Shown one piece after another: positions 27,416 through 36,123 of a stretch of DNA of 64,000 nt; the stretch's first letter is position 1, and each line of letters begins with the position of its first letter. The notes under the pieces are model-generated. The model was not told the DNA's origin. It worked only from the letters and a program-made list of their open reading frames with translations, and made no database searches. Source of the DNA: an uncultured Spirochaetaceae bacterium. GTDB taxonomy: Bacteria > Spirochaetota > Spirochaetia > Sphaerochaetales > Sphaerochaetaceae. The stretch lies in the NCBI GenBank assembly GCA_944392965.1, contig CALXYM010000001.1, positions 124,001 through 188,000 on the forward strand. Reading direction: 5' to 3'. The position numbers and the translations under genes are program-made.

Positions 27416-27980
27416 GATTTCTAAGAATCCGAAGATAAAACTTTATATCGTGGTGGGGTTTATTCCCATTGTATTGATGTTCGTAGGCTTCTTCATCCTC
27501 ATGCAGAAGATGGGGAGGCAGAATTTTGAGCATTTCGCGAATGCCGTAAATGATCAGTTCAGTCTCTTTTCCATGTGTGTATATATCTGGATCACAGATA
27601 CGTTCGTCCTTCCTCTTTCCCCGATGTTCGTATTTCCCATGCTGATTCAATATCCATGGTACATTGCAATCCCTACGACGGCAATCGCATCGGCACTGGG
27701 AGGAATTTCCAGTTATCTCATAGGACGCCTTCTTGATAAGGTCAGCTTCATTAACCGTGCCGTCATAAGGGCATATGAGAAATGGGGGACCTATATCGAC
27801 AAGTATGGAACCGCTTTTGTCCTTATTGCCTCCATATTCCCCCTTCCTTTCTCTGCTGTGTGCATGGCGGCAGGAGTAATGAAGCTTAACTTCTTCAAAG
27901 TCAGCCTTTACTCTGCGACGCGCATACTTCGTATGGCCATATATTATTTCATGTTCTATCTTGGTCTCGTCGCAGCCTGA
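27399..27980 (+). CDS. VTT/DedA-like membrane protein (YqaA type)
   Basis: 193 residues with four or five membrane segments. The VTT (SNARE-associated) domain covers about 50-180, with the re-entrant Gly-rich part GGISSYLIGRLLDK and the later FPLPFSAVCMAAGVMKL. DedA/VTT proteins are thought to flip lipids or carriers across the inner membrane; exact cargo unknown. Third gene of the TRIC-alaX operon. Its 3' end overlaps purB by 25 bp. Confidence 0.85.
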   Translation: MDLKDKISKNPKIKLYIVVGFIPIVLMFVGFFILMQKMGRQNFEHFANAVNDQFSLFSMCVYIWITDTFVLPLSPMFVFPMLIQYPWYIAIPTTAIASALGGISSYLIGRLLDKVSFINRAVIRAYEKWGTYIDKYGTAFVLIASIFPLPFSAVCMAAGVMKLNFFKVSLYSATRILRMAIYYFMFYLGLVAA

Positions 27981-29350
27981 ACAACCTTCTCCGTACGTTC
28001 TGCAGCCTCTCCTATGTAGGATGAGGCGTCAAGGAGGTTTTCTATCTCATCCTTTTGGAGATATTGCAGGATTCTCTCATCCTCCATCATTTCCCTTTTG
28101 AGAGGATTGTCCCTTCCACTCTGTACTTCCTGCCATGCCTTCAGGCTGAGTTCTCTTATGATCTCATGCATTTCCTGCCTGTCAGCACCTCTCTTTCCTG
28201 TCTCCATCAGGACGCGCTCTGTGGCACTGAATATCCCGTAATTTGCCATCAGACGTTTTGTCGCCGTGCTGTGGATATTCATTCCCTTCACTATCCTTAT
28301 CTCTGTCATGAGCATCTCATCGAGGGCGATGAAGCTCTCGGGAATGAATATGCGCCTGTTTGCAGAATCATCAAGACTCCGTTCCAGAATCGTCATCGAT
28401 GCGTTCTGCCATGCACTCATATATGCTGAGGATATGAGACGGGAAAGGGAGTCTATTTTCTCGCTGTTTATCGGATTGCGCTTGAATGGCATCGCGGAAG
28501 ACCCTACCTGATGTTTCCCGAATGGTTCGGAGAATTCTCCGATCGGAGGGCTTTGAAGAATCCTGAAATCCAGACTGAATTTCGCAAGGGTGCATGCAAT
28601 CTTCGACAGTACTTCTATTATCCTTATGTCCTGTTTTCTTGAATATATCTGCGTGGAAGCGGTGAATGCCTTGATACCAAGTTCTGCCATTGCCTCATCT
28701 TCCATATCCCCCGCACTCATTTTTTTGTCCTTTAAAAGCTCTGCATAGCTTGCGAGTGTTCCCACGGCCCCCTTGAAACCTTTTCCTCTTATTCTCTCCT
28801 TTACATAGATTAGGTCGTCAAGGTCATCACTTAGGTCCTGTATCGTCTGAGCCAGACGGTAGCCTATTGTTGTTATCTCTGCAGGCTGAATATGCGTAAA
28901 TGCCATTGTCGGGACATCTTTGTATTCAAGTGCCTTATCTGAAAGTACTTGAATAAGTTCCTTTGTTTTTTCTTCTACGATACACAGAGCCTCTTTGAAT
29001 CTTATCGCATCTGCGTTATCCAGGGCGTCCATGCTGGTTGCTCCGAGATGGATTATCCCGCCTGCCTTCGGGCACTGTTCAGCATATGTCTTTATCTCTG
29101 CCATGAGATCGTGTTTTATATCCCTCTCTATCTCCGTCGCTCTGTCGATGTCGATATCATCCTTATGGACTATGAGCTCTTCAAGCTGTTCTTCTGAGAC
29201 AAGACCTGCTTTCATCTCGGCCTTTGCAAGGGCTATCCAGACCCTTCTGAGGAGTTTCCTTTTATGTACTTCAGAAAACACGCTTCTCATCTCTTCTGAT
29301 CCATAACGCCATGTATATGGGCTTATAAAGGTATCATGTGAATAATCCAT
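27956..29350 (-). CDS. purB: Adenylosuccinate lyase
   Basis: 464 residues. It acts twice in purine synthesis: SAICAR to AICAR and adenylosuccinate to AMP, releasing fumarate. The fumarase/aspartase superfamily signature GSSAMPFKRNP is at 283-293, with TSMD (106-109) and the general-acid region THIQPAE (152-158). Normal length. AGGAGAGG precedes the ATG. It stands alone; its end overlaps the convergent VTT gene. Confidence 0.96.
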   Translation of the reverse strand: MDYSHDTFISPYTWRYGSEEMRSVFSEVHKRKLLRRVWIALAKAEMKAGLVSEEQLEELIVHKDDIDIDRATEIERDIKHDLMAEIKTYAEQCPKAGGIIHLGATSMDALDNADAIRFKEALCIVEEKTKELIQVLSDKALEYKDVPTMAFTHIQPAEITTIGYRLAQTIQDLSDDLDDLIYVKERIRGKGFKGAVGTLASYAELLKDKKMSAGDMEDEAMAELGIKAFTASTQIYSRKQDIRIIEVLSKIACTLAKFSLDFRILQSPPIGEFSEPFGKHQVGSSAMPFKRNPINSEKIDSLSRLISSAYMSAWQNASMTILERSLDDSANRRIFIPESFIALDEMLMTEIRIVKGMNIHSTATKRLMANYGIFSATERVLMETGKRGADRQEMHEIIRELSLKAWQEVQSGRDNPLKREMMEDERILQYLQKDEIENLLDASSYIGEAAERTEKVVQAATRPR

Positions 29351-29560
29351 CTTTCCTCTCCTGACTTATATAGAACGTGAAGTTATCTTCATCTCTTTAT
29401 GATTATCTATTCCTTTTCCTCTTTTCTCGTGGAATATAAGAATCCTGATTAGCTGAGTATTCTGGAATCTCTGATTGTCTCATGATTATGATGATAGCAT
29501 TTAAAGGGGAAAAGCTGAATGTTAAATCCTTTGGAGATTTCAGTTCTCGCACTACCATAC

Positions 29561-29836
29561 TCATACAAATGAGATGACGAGTTTCTTTCCAAGTCCTTTT
29601 GCAAGTTTCTGCAGCGTGGAAATTGAAGGATTTGCATTGCCGTGTTCCAGTTTGCTTATGTTTGCCTGATTGATCCCTGAGCGCTTGGAAAGCTCTTCCT
29701 GTGTAAGTCCTGATTCCTCCCTTGCGTCAATGATTGCTCTGATAATCTGAAATTCAGGTTCTAATCGTTCCATCTCTGCTTTGACAGCTGGATTACATAA
29801 ATCTTCTGCAAGTATTTTTTCATATCTATTTCCCAT
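29561..29836 (-). CDS. higA: HigA-type antitoxin, XRE family
   Basis: 91 residues. The HTH_3 domain lies at about 37-88, with LTQEELSKRSGINQANISKLEHG as recognition part. It belongs to the antitoxins that follow a HigB/Gp49-type toxin; the toxin reading frame ends 11 nt inside it. It should bind its own promoter (see the palindrome at 30195) and neutralise the toxin. The toxin here is broken, while the antitoxin is intact. AGGAGAA precedes the ATG. Confidence 0.88.
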   Translation of the reverse strand: MGNRYEKILAEDLCNPAVKAEMERLEPEFQIIRAIIDAREESGLTQEELSKRSGINQANISKLEHGNANPSISTLQKLAKGLGKKLVISFV

Positions 29837-30178
29837 AATTTCTCCTGAGGTAGTCTTCTCTATAGGCTATTGCTATTTTTATTTCTTTTAGTGGAGTTTT
29901 TTCCGTTTTTTTCTTGAATCCATTTGTGAAAATTATTTTCTTCTCAGCCATGAAAAAATAAAGAACTCTAAAAGAATCCCGCCCTGTTAGGAGTCTAATC
30001 TCAAAATACCATCATTAAGATATCTCGAATATGGCATTCTTACATCAGGGCCTTTTTCTTTTAATAAATCAATAATCATGTGTAGTTTTGCTCTGCTTTG
30101 ATCAGGCATTTTTCGAATAAAATTATCGATAGGCGAATCTCCGTTCTTTTTTTCATATAGGATAATTTCGAAAGACAA
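29826..30178 (-). pseudogene. higB: HigB/Gp49-type toxin gene with a frameshift
   Basis: TTG start at 30178 behind AAGGAG. The first 62 codons read like a RelE/HigB (Gp49) toxin up to DGILRLD, then a TAA at 29987 ends the frame. About the same place another frame continues the family perfectly (TGRDSFRVLYFFMAEKKIIF, then GFKKKTEKTP and a stop at 29826). One base missing near 29990 would explain this. The remainder, DYLRRNYG, overlaps higA as in intact loci. The toxin is therefore predicted dead, unless the base is an assembly error. Confidence 0.82.
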
Positions 30179-30191
30179 TTTCTACTCCTTT

Positions 30192-30220
30192 GTTATATGG
30201 TATATATACCATATTGTCAA
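30192..30220 (-). promoter_or_regulatory. Promoter of higBA
   Basis: Minus strand: perfect TTGACA, a 17-bp spacer and TATAAC, followed by AAGGAG and the TTG start at 30178. The spacer is filled by the palindromic operator. Confidence 0.8.
30195..30214. promoter_or_regulatory. Palindromic operator in the higBA promoter
   Basis: A perfect 20-bp palindrome, half-site ATATGGTATA, occupying the spacer and touching the -10 box. An autoregulatory HigA site is the natural reading. Confidence 0.75.
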
Positions 30221-30255
30221 ATGCTCTTTTCTTTCATCTTCGACTTCAAAAACTG

Positions 30256-30927
30256 TTATGGAATGATCCCTTTGGTTTTCAAAGAGATGTATCCGGATTC
30301 AGAGATTATCAGATGGTCCAGGACCGTTATTCCTAGTATCTGACCACAGGCTAGTATTCTTTTTGTAAGGGCGGCATCTTCTGTGCTTACCTTCAGGATG
30401 TTTGACGGATGGTTATGTGCGAGTATTATTCCTGTAGCCCTGTTTCTCACGGCGTTTGAGAATATCTCCCTTGGGTGAGCATAGCTCATATTCACCGTTC
30501 CAATGGAGACGACCTCAGTGAACATTATCTCATGTGCTCCGTTTATCGCGACTACTATAAGGTGTTCCTGAGGTCTGTCCGCATAATGACGTACTTCATT
30601 GTAAGCATCCTCTGGAGTTCTTATCTGTCTTTGTTTTCGAGCTGGCCATCGTCTTCCACTTTCTAATGCGGACAGGATGAGTCTTGCCATGGAATGAGTT
30701 ACTCCTGGAATATTCGTAAGGTGTTCGAATTTCAGCATCATGTTCTTATCCAGTACCCTGATGATATCCAAAACCATGGCATCCTCCTTTTCCTTTTCAA
30801 TGGAAAATGGAGAGATGAGATTTCTTATGAGCTCCTTATCGTTCAGTCCTCTGATCCCAGAATAGTTCAACCTGTCTTCTGCTACCGGTTTGGTATTTTT
30901 TCTTCCCTCCATGTTCTGTCTGTTCAT
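30256..30927 (-). CDS. radC: RadC family JAB-domain protein
   Basis: 223 residues from ATG 30927, because GGAGGAG sits just before it (the ATG at 30942 overlaps that site). Residues about 20-90 form a helix-hairpin-helix region (NIPGVTHSMARLI). The C-terminal JAB/MPN domain has the metal motif with Glu in TEVVSIG and HNHPSNILKVSTED (HxH...D). RadC proteins were once linked to DNA repair, but their role is unsettled. Convergence with no neighbour; it lies near the TA locus and a MerR gene. Confidence 0.9.
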   Translation of the reverse strand: MNRQNMEGRKNTKPVAEDRLNYSGIRGLNDKELIRNLISPFSIEKEKEDAMVLDIIRVLDKNMMLKFEHLTNIPGVTHSMARLILSALESGRRWPARKQRQIRTPEDAYNEVRHYADRPQEHLIVVAINGAHEIMFTEVVSIGTVNMSYAHPREIFSNAVRNRATGIILAHNHPSNILKVSTEDAALTKRILACGQILGITVLDHLIISESGYISLKTKGIIP

Positions 30928-30998
30928 TTTCAACTCCTCCATATTTACTTAATGGAAGAACCTTAACTTTTGTTCAGAAATTTCAGATAATATGTCCC

Positions 30999-31454
30999 AT
31001 GAAGCGCTATAAGATAGGGGAGATTGCGAAACTGACAGGCCTTACGGTTCGGACTCTTAGATATTACGAGGAGGAGGGGCTTATAAGCGCATACCGTTCA
31101 AGCCATCGTCAACGTTATTACTCGGATGAGGTGATAATCTATATCAAAAGGATAATGGAGCTGAAAGGACTGGGTTTCACTCTTGATGAGATAAAAAGGA
31201 TTATTGAAATGAAAGGGGAGGATGAAAGCGGTAATAAACGAAGAGAGGAACTTCTTAGCGCTTACAAGGCAAAACTCTCAGAGAGCATTGAGAGAAAAAA
31301 GAAGCTAGAGGACCATATAGCAGAACTTGAATGGCATATAAATCAGCTTGAGGGGGCAGAGGACAGCTTTCAGGAATGTCCCGGAAGGCTCTGCGAAAGC
31401 TGTCGATATAAAGAAAAATGTACGTTTTTCAAAGAAGATGAAGAAACGAGTTGA
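30999..31454 (+). CDS. MerR-family transcriptional regulator
   Basis: 151 residues. The winged HTH lies at residues 1-70 (KIGEIAKLTGLTVRTLRYYEEEGL), followed by a coiled-coil dimer helix and a C-terminal cluster CPGRLCESCRYKEKC that probably binds a ligand or metal (five Cys). The effector is unknown. It is divergent from radC. Its 3' end overlaps the convergent TIM-barrel gene by 26 bp. Confidence 0.88.
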   Translation: MKRYKIGEIAKLTGLTVRTLRYYEEEGLISAYRSSHRQRYYSDEVIIYIKRIMELKGLGFTLDEIKRIIEMKGEDESGNKRREELLSAYKAKLSESIERKKKLEDHIAELEWHINQLEGAEDSFQECPGRLCESCRYKEKCTFFKEDEETS

Positions 31455-32226
31455 TCGCATCTTTGATAACCTTTTCCTGATCGTTTATGGATAGCGAGCG
31501 TGAGTAGTACATCGCCTCATAGGTAAGGTATCCGGAATATCCGGCTTCGCTCAAGGCTCTCACTACTTCTTTCCAGTTTATCGTACCCATGAACGGCAGA
31601 AGGTGTTGATCGCTCTTTCCATCATTGTCATGGATGTGCAGCCCCACGAGGTTTTTCCCATAGCCTTTGATTTCCTTTGCCAGGTCCAGTTTCCGCATAT
31701 GGGCATGTCCCGTGTCAAAAAGTGCTTTCAGCCTTTTGGGATTACTTTCTATTATCGTGTTTATCTCTTCATGTTTTGAAATCTCCTCATCACTCTCCAT
31801 GTTCTCTATCGCAATCGTGATATCACTTTCCCTGATGAGGCGATCATAGTATCTGATGTTCTCTTCAATATCCTTGCCCACCGGGTGTACCACGATATGA
31901 GGAATACCAAGTTCAAGTGCAAGGTTCAGTGCCTTGATTATCCTTGCATCCCATTCGTACACAGTGCTTCCTTTAATAGGATAGGGAGCATGGGCCTGGA
32001 TGTAAGCAAGCCCATACTCTTCTCTTTCTTCTTTCAGACGCTTTATGTAGTCTTTCGCCCTTTTATCATTAAGGCGGGAGTCATCTCTCATCATCTCGCA
32101 GAAATTCAGGTCAAGATTTCTTATTCCGTATTGAGCATAGATCGGAATAAGCTCATCCATGTCACGGCTTATATGTTCCCTGTTGAATGCGATGAGGTTC
32201 GTATTTGTGGAGAATTCCTTATGCAT
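31429..32226 (-). CDS. Sugar phosphate isomerase/epimerase-like TIM-barrel protein
   Basis: 265 residues, xylose-isomerase-like TIM barrel (AP_endonuc_2 family). Likely metal ligands are the Glu in IAIENMES, His/Asp in DTGHAHM and His in GLHIHDNDG. It could be a sugar or inositol epimerase or a related isomerase. Its start overlaps the end of the sugar-binding-protein gene by 8 bp, so it is part of the ABC operon and probably acts on the imported sugar. Confidence 0.82.
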   Translation of the reverse strand: MHKEFSTNTNLIAFNREHISRDMDELIPIYAQYGIRNLDLNFCEMMRDDSRLNDKRAKDYIKRLKEEREEYGLAYIQAHAPYPIKGSTVYEWDARIIKALNLALELGIPHIVVHPVGKDIEENIRYYDRLIRESDITIAIENMESDEEISKHEEINTIIESNPKRLKALFDTGHAHMRKLDLAKEIKGYGKNLVGLHIHDNDGKSDQHLLPFMGTINWKEVVRALSEAGYSGYLTYEAMYYSRSLSINDQEKVIKDAINSFLHLL

Positions 32227-33493
32227 GCTGCCTCGTGTATTCTGCCAGACTCGTGTTGATCATGTCAGCCATCGTTCTGACTGCATCATCTATGCTCATT
32301 CCATCCTCCAGAACCGATGCGATTGTGCTCTGAAATGAATAATATACCTGGTATGCGGATGGAATCCAGAGTCCTATGACGACTTCACTTGAAGAAAGGG
32401 CCTGATCGAGCGCGACCGAGTAGAGGGGATTTTCAGCTATGAAACTCTGCCAGTCCTCGCTTTCCACTGTCTTGGAATTTACCGGCATATACCCTGTATG
32501 CTCTGCCCAGTAAGCCTGAACAGATGGACTTATGAAATACTCGATTACCTCTTTGACTGCTTCTGAATTCGTAAATGCCGCAAGGCATCCTCCTCCGATG
32601 TTGACCCCTCCCGTGGCCTCATCGTCAACCATCGGGACATTGGCGACACCAAGGGAGAATAAGCCGTCGGTATTCTCAAGTGCGGTGGAAAGGTTTGATG
32701 AGGAGGCAAGCATACTTGCACTCTGCCCGGAATAGAATGCGCTTGATACTCCGCTTGTTAGATTATTCACAGCTCCTGTGTCGTAAAGGGCTTTCCATTT
32801 TTCAAGGAAGGTTTTGAATGTTCCATTCTCATCGAAGAGCACCTTTGTCGATACCCCGTCATGTCCGTTTCTGTTGTCACTGATGTATACACCACCTTGC
32901 TGTGAGCCGAGAAATGATACGAGTTCGTAGGTCGTAGGGACTCCGCTGAACGCATAGACCCCCGTTTTCTCATGGATTACAGGTGCTATCTCTATGAACT
33001 CATCAAGAGTACGGGGAACATTCACTCCGGCCTGTTCAAAGAGATCCGCATTATAATAAAAGAGGAGGCTTGATGCATTAAACGGTACTCCGATATGTCC
33101 ATTCATACCGTCATATGCGGCATAGGCGCTTGCAATGAGAGCCGATGTGTCCACTCCAAGCTCTTCGACCGTTACAAGGTATGGGGCATACATCATATCT
33201 AGTCCTGCGGTCGCATCCAGCTGTGCGATATCTGGAAGACCTGATCCTGCGAGAGAAGCAGCATTCACACTTGTAAGTACGTCATTTGCTCTCCCCTGAT
33301 AGATCGCGTCTATCCTTATATCATCATGGTTTGTATTGAATTCATCTACGAGATGATTGAATGCATCTTCCAGCACACCGCTGTTTGAATGCCAGACGGT
33401 CACGGTTGAGACATCGCCACTTTCCGTATTCCCGTTTGCAAAGAGCATGGCGGGAATCAGGAAGAGAAGAGGAAGTAGTCTTAAGATTTTCAT
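32219..33493 (-). CDS. Sugar ABC transporter substrate-binding protein
   Basis: 424 residues, extracellular solute-binding protein family 1 (UgpB/MalE-like). The signal peptide ends AMLFANGNTES, a form common in spirochaete binding proteins, and contains no lipobox Cys. The mature part has the usual two lobes with Trp- and Tyr-rich sugar-binding segments. It is the third gene of the importer operon, after both permeases. The sugar may be a di- or oligosaccharide or glycerol-3-phosphate type substrate; not resolvable. Confidence 0.92.
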   Translation of the reverse strand: MKILRLLPLLFLIPAMLFANGNTESGDVSTVTVWHSNSGVLEDAFNHLVDEFNTNHDDIRIDAIYQGRANDVLTSVNAASLAGSGLPDIAQLDATAGLDMMYAPYLVTVEELGVDTSALIASAYAAYDGMNGHIGVPFNASSLLFYYNADLFEQAGVNVPRTLDEFIEIAPVIHEKTGVYAFSGVPTTYELVSFLGSQQGGVYISDNRNGHDGVSTKVLFDENGTFKTFLEKWKALYDTGAVNNLTSGVSSAFYSGQSASMLASSSNLSTALENTDGLFSLGVANVPMVDDEATGGVNIGGGCLAAFTNSEAVKEVIEYFISPSVQAYWAEHTGYMPVNSKTVESEDWQSFIAENPLYSVALDQALSSSEVVIGLWIPSAYQVYYSFQSTIASVLEDGMSIDDAVRTMADMINTSLAEYTRQHA

Positions 33494-33503
33494 TATGTGC
33501 CTC

Positions 33504-34301
33504 CTAATAACTCAGGCCGTTAGAAAGGGCCTTTATTATAAGTTTTCTCGTAGCGACTACGAGGATCACAAAAGGAATCAGTATGATGAGTAGTGTTGCG
33601 AATAGCGGTCCCATTCTTCCGCTCTCCTGATAGCCCATCAGGCTCACTCCTATCTGTATCGTTCTCATATCAGGAGTGTTCGTCACTAGCAGCGGCCATA
33701 GATAGGCATTGAACACTCCTATGAAACTTTGAAGAAAGATTGTTATTATCACGCTCTTCGTAAGGGGTACGATTATATGGAAAAGTATCGTGATGTCCTT
33801 CGCCCCATCCACCCTTGAGGCATCAAAGGTATCCTTCGAGAGACTCTTCATCGCTGTCATCAGCATCATCAGCTGTGTGGCACTGAAAAGGCTCGTTATT
33901 ATTATCCCGAGATATGTGTTCGTAAGATTCATCCTGGAGACTGTCACATAGTTCTGATAGAGTAGGGAATCCTGCGGTATGAATGCACTCAGAAGAAGGA
34001 AAAACAGTATGATCTTCTTTCCTCTGAAATGCAGAAAAGAGAAGGCATAGGCACTCAGTGTCACGATAAGCGTCCTTATGACAGCGGCGAGTGTCGCTGT
34101 TACCAGGCTGTTTATCGTATAACGCAGGAAATACCTGTGTGATACAGCCCTTGAGAAGTTCTCAAATGCGGGAGAAGACGGGAAAAAGAGTGCTGGACTC
34201 GTGTTGAAATCCCTTGGAGAGAACAGGGAGAGTGAGATGTTATAGAAAAGAGGAAATACTATTACCAAGGCAAGAAGGATTGCAAATATCTTTTTAAGCA
34301 T
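33504..34301 (-). CDS. Sugar ABC transporter permease, UgpE/MalG type
   Basis: 265 residues, six membrane segments. The coupling (EAA) loop is seen as DASRVDGAKDITILFHIIVPL, typical of the MalG/UgpE half. It pairs with the gene upstream, whose stop it overlaps by eight bases. No ATPase gene is present in the operon, so a shared MsmK/UgpC-type ATPase encoded elsewhere is expected. Confidence 0.93.
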   Translation of the reverse strand: MLKKIFAILLALVIVFPLFYNISLSLFSPRDFNTSPALFFPSSPAFENFSRAVSHRYFLRYTINSLVTATLAAVIRTLIVTLSAYAFSFLHFRGKKIILFFLLLSAFIPQDSLLYQNYVTVSRMNLTNTYLGIIITSLFSATQLMMLMTAMKSLSKDTFDASRVDGAKDITILFHIIVPLTKSVIITIFLQSFIGVFNAYLWPLLVTNTPDMRTIQIGVSLMGYQESGRMGPLFATLLIILIPFVILVVATRKLIIKALSNGLSY

Positions 34302-35151
34302 GCCTCCTCCTTTTCTGGACAGCTGAATAGATGATCAGAAGAAGAGCGGAAAAGAGTACCGTTATGGTACTTATCGTACTTTCTGCAGCCCTGTTCTGTC
34401 CTCTGAACGCTTCTATGTAGTAGTAGAACATGACACTCTCAGTACTTCGGAATGGTCCTCCTTCTGTCATCAGCATTATTGGTGCTGATATCAGGAGGGC
34501 ATCTTTTACTGCGATGAATATCGTCATTATGAGTGTCGGAATGATCTGTGGCAGTTCTATCAGGAAATATCTTTGTATCTCATTGGCCCCATCAATCAGG
34601 CTTGCCTCTATTATGTTCCTCTCTATTTTCCTGAAAGCAGATAGCAGGAGTATGTAGTCAAGAGCGAAATCGAGGAATATACATAGTATGATGATTGCGA
34701 ATATGGCGCTAATCCTGTCATTTAGCCACACGATGTCGAGACCGAATATCCTATTTATTATCGAGTTTGTAGGACTGAATATCTGTTTGAAGAGCAGCGC
34801 AAGCAAGGACATGGAAAACGCCATTGGTATTATGTAAAGGGAACCTGTTATCTCATTGAACCTGCTCTCCCTCCTTACAAATGATGCGGCAAGCAAGGTC
34901 AGAAAGGTGTTGAGAGGAACGAATATCGCGGTTATTAGGAACGTCGTATTCACACTCTCTAGAAAATAACCGTTGCTGAATAACGCCTTGTAATTATCCA
35001 GACCCACGAAAGCAGAGAATTCTCCCGATTGCGTCTTTAAGAAGAAAGATGAGATGAAAGCCTTCAAAAAAGGGTAGTAAGAGAATACCGCTACCAGGAT
35101 CACTGCAGGTAGTACATATAGATAACCCCTTTTATCATTTTTAGCTCTCAT
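34294..35151 (-). CDS. Sugar ABC transporter permease, UgpA/MalF type
   Basis: 285 residues from ATG 35151, six membrane segments, with the EAA loop IEASLIDGANEIQRYFLIELPQ split only by its usual spacing. It begins the operon permease-permease-binding protein-isomerase. There is no ribosome site; TATATT ends 7 nt before the ATG, and TTGATT lies 18 bp further upstream, so the mRNA probably begins at the start codon. An upstream TTG at 35175 is a less likely start. Confidence 0.9.
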   Translation of the reverse strand: MRAKNDKRGYLYVLPAVILVAVFSYYPFLKAFISSFFLKTQSGEFSAFVGLDNYKALFSNGYFLESVNTTFLITAIFVPLNTFLTLLAASFVRRESRFNEITGSLYIIPMAFSMSLLALLFKQIFSPTNSIINRIFGLDIVWLNDRISAIFAIIILCIFLDFALDYILLLSAFRKIERNIIEASLIDGANEIQRYFLIELPQIIPTLIMTIFIAVKDALLISAPIMLMTEGGPFRSTESVMFYYYIEAFRGQNRAAESTISTITVLFSALLLIIYSAVQKRRRHA

Positions 35152-35158
35152 AAGATGA

Positions 35159-35188
35159 AATATAGTAAGAAACAAAGAATAAAATCAA
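35159..35188 (-). promoter_or_regulatory. Leaderless-type promoter of the sugar ABC operon
   Basis: Minus strand: TTGATT, an 18-bp spacer and TATATT, then seven bases to the ATG at 35151. Confidence 0.58.
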
Positions 35189-35294
35189 TAGTAAAATTAA
35201 AATAATTTGTTGTATAGCAATAAAATATCTTACGGATTAAAAACTTACGTAAGTTTTCTTTGCGTAAGGATATTTCCATAAACCCACAAAGAAG

Positions 35295-35318
35295 AAGGAG
35301 GTACGTCACTACCTCCTT
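35295..35318 (-). terminator. Terminator after the flavin reductase gene
   Basis: A 9-bp perfect stem AAGGAGGTA/TACCTCCTT with a six-base loop, followed on the minus strand by CTTCTTTG. The T run is imperfect. Confidence 0.6.
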
Positions 35319-35331
35319 CCGCAACAATATA

Positions 35332-35904
35332 TCAGGCATTCATCAAAGGAACTCCCTCATGCCAAGCTCTTCCTGCCTTTTCCCCGATCTTGTAATAACT
35401 TCGTCCCGCCTGATCGAATACGATTGGATCCAGCTTCTTGATGTCGACATCTCCTTTCTCATTTAAGATGCTTTCATCCGCTTTGACATCGACGATCTCT
35501 CCGATTACGGTAAAATCATTTCCGTCGTTTATGATCTTGTGGACCTTGCATTCAAGAGAAAGGGGATATTCCTTGATGATTGGAGCATCTACGAGCTCGC
35601 TCTTTTCCGCTTTCAAGCCTGATCTCTCAAACTTGTCCTTCATCTTGTTAGCTGTCGCTATTCCGAAGAAATCTGCTTGCTTCATGTGCTCGGTGTTTGA
35701 AACTGTGATTGTGAATGCACCTCTTTTCTTAATGTTTCTGCTTGTCGCATGCTCCTCATCAAGATTCAATGCGATCTTGTTTTCTGAACAGATTCCAACC
35801 CAGGCTGCATTCATGACATTTACAGAACCGTCTTCATTATATGTTGCAATCAGGGCAACCGGCATTGGAAAAAGATATGGTTTTACTCCCAGACTTTTCT
35901 TCAT
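35332..35904 (-). CDS. Flavin reductase family (FMN-binding split-barrel) protein
   Basis: 190 residues. The split-barrel flavin reductase domain covers about 10-165: PYLFPMPVALIAT at the N-terminus and the FMN loop around NVMNAAWVGICSENK and TSRNIKKRGAFTITV. Such proteins bind FMN and serve as NAD(P)H:flavin reductases or flavoredoxins in anaerobes. AGGAGA precedes the ATG. It is a single gene with its own terminator, divergent from the nucleotidyltransferase. Confidence 0.9.
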   Translation of the reverse strand: MKKSLGVKPYLFPMPVALIATYNEDGSVNVMNAAWVGICSENKIALNLDEEHATSRNIKKRGAFTITVSNTEHMKQADFFGIATANKMKDKFERSGLKAEKSELVDAPIIKEYPLSLECKVHKIINDGNDFTVIGEIVDVKADESILNEKGDVDIKKLDPIVFDQAGRSYYKIGEKAGRAWHEGVPLMNA

Positions 35905-36074
35905 TTTTGATTATCTCCTATTAATTAAAATATAAGGAAGCGATTGCCTACAGGGAAGTCTCTCTTTGTTCTTCTCTTATGATAATAAGTTCTAAGTAAA
36001 GCCGATGGAATCTTTTCTGCTTTTCTTATTCATTCTTTCTGATGTTAACTCTTCGTAACATGGTATCAAATCTT

Positions 36075-36103
36075 TTGCCATACAACATTCTTTGTGGTAG
36101 GAT
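36075..36103 (+). promoter_or_regulatory. Promoter of the nucleotidyltransferase gene
   Basis: TTGCCA, a 17-bp spacer and TAGGAT, then GAGGAGGAG and the ATG at 36124. A small inverted repeat (ATGTTA/TAACAT, 36041-36060 region) lies upstream. Confidence 0.5.
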
Positions 36104-36123
36104 TTTAGAAGAGGAGGAGAAAA

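Noticed and set aside
29351-29560. Extra gene between purB and higA
   Set aside because: About 210 bp of A/T-rich sequence with no open frame and no RNA that I can recognise.
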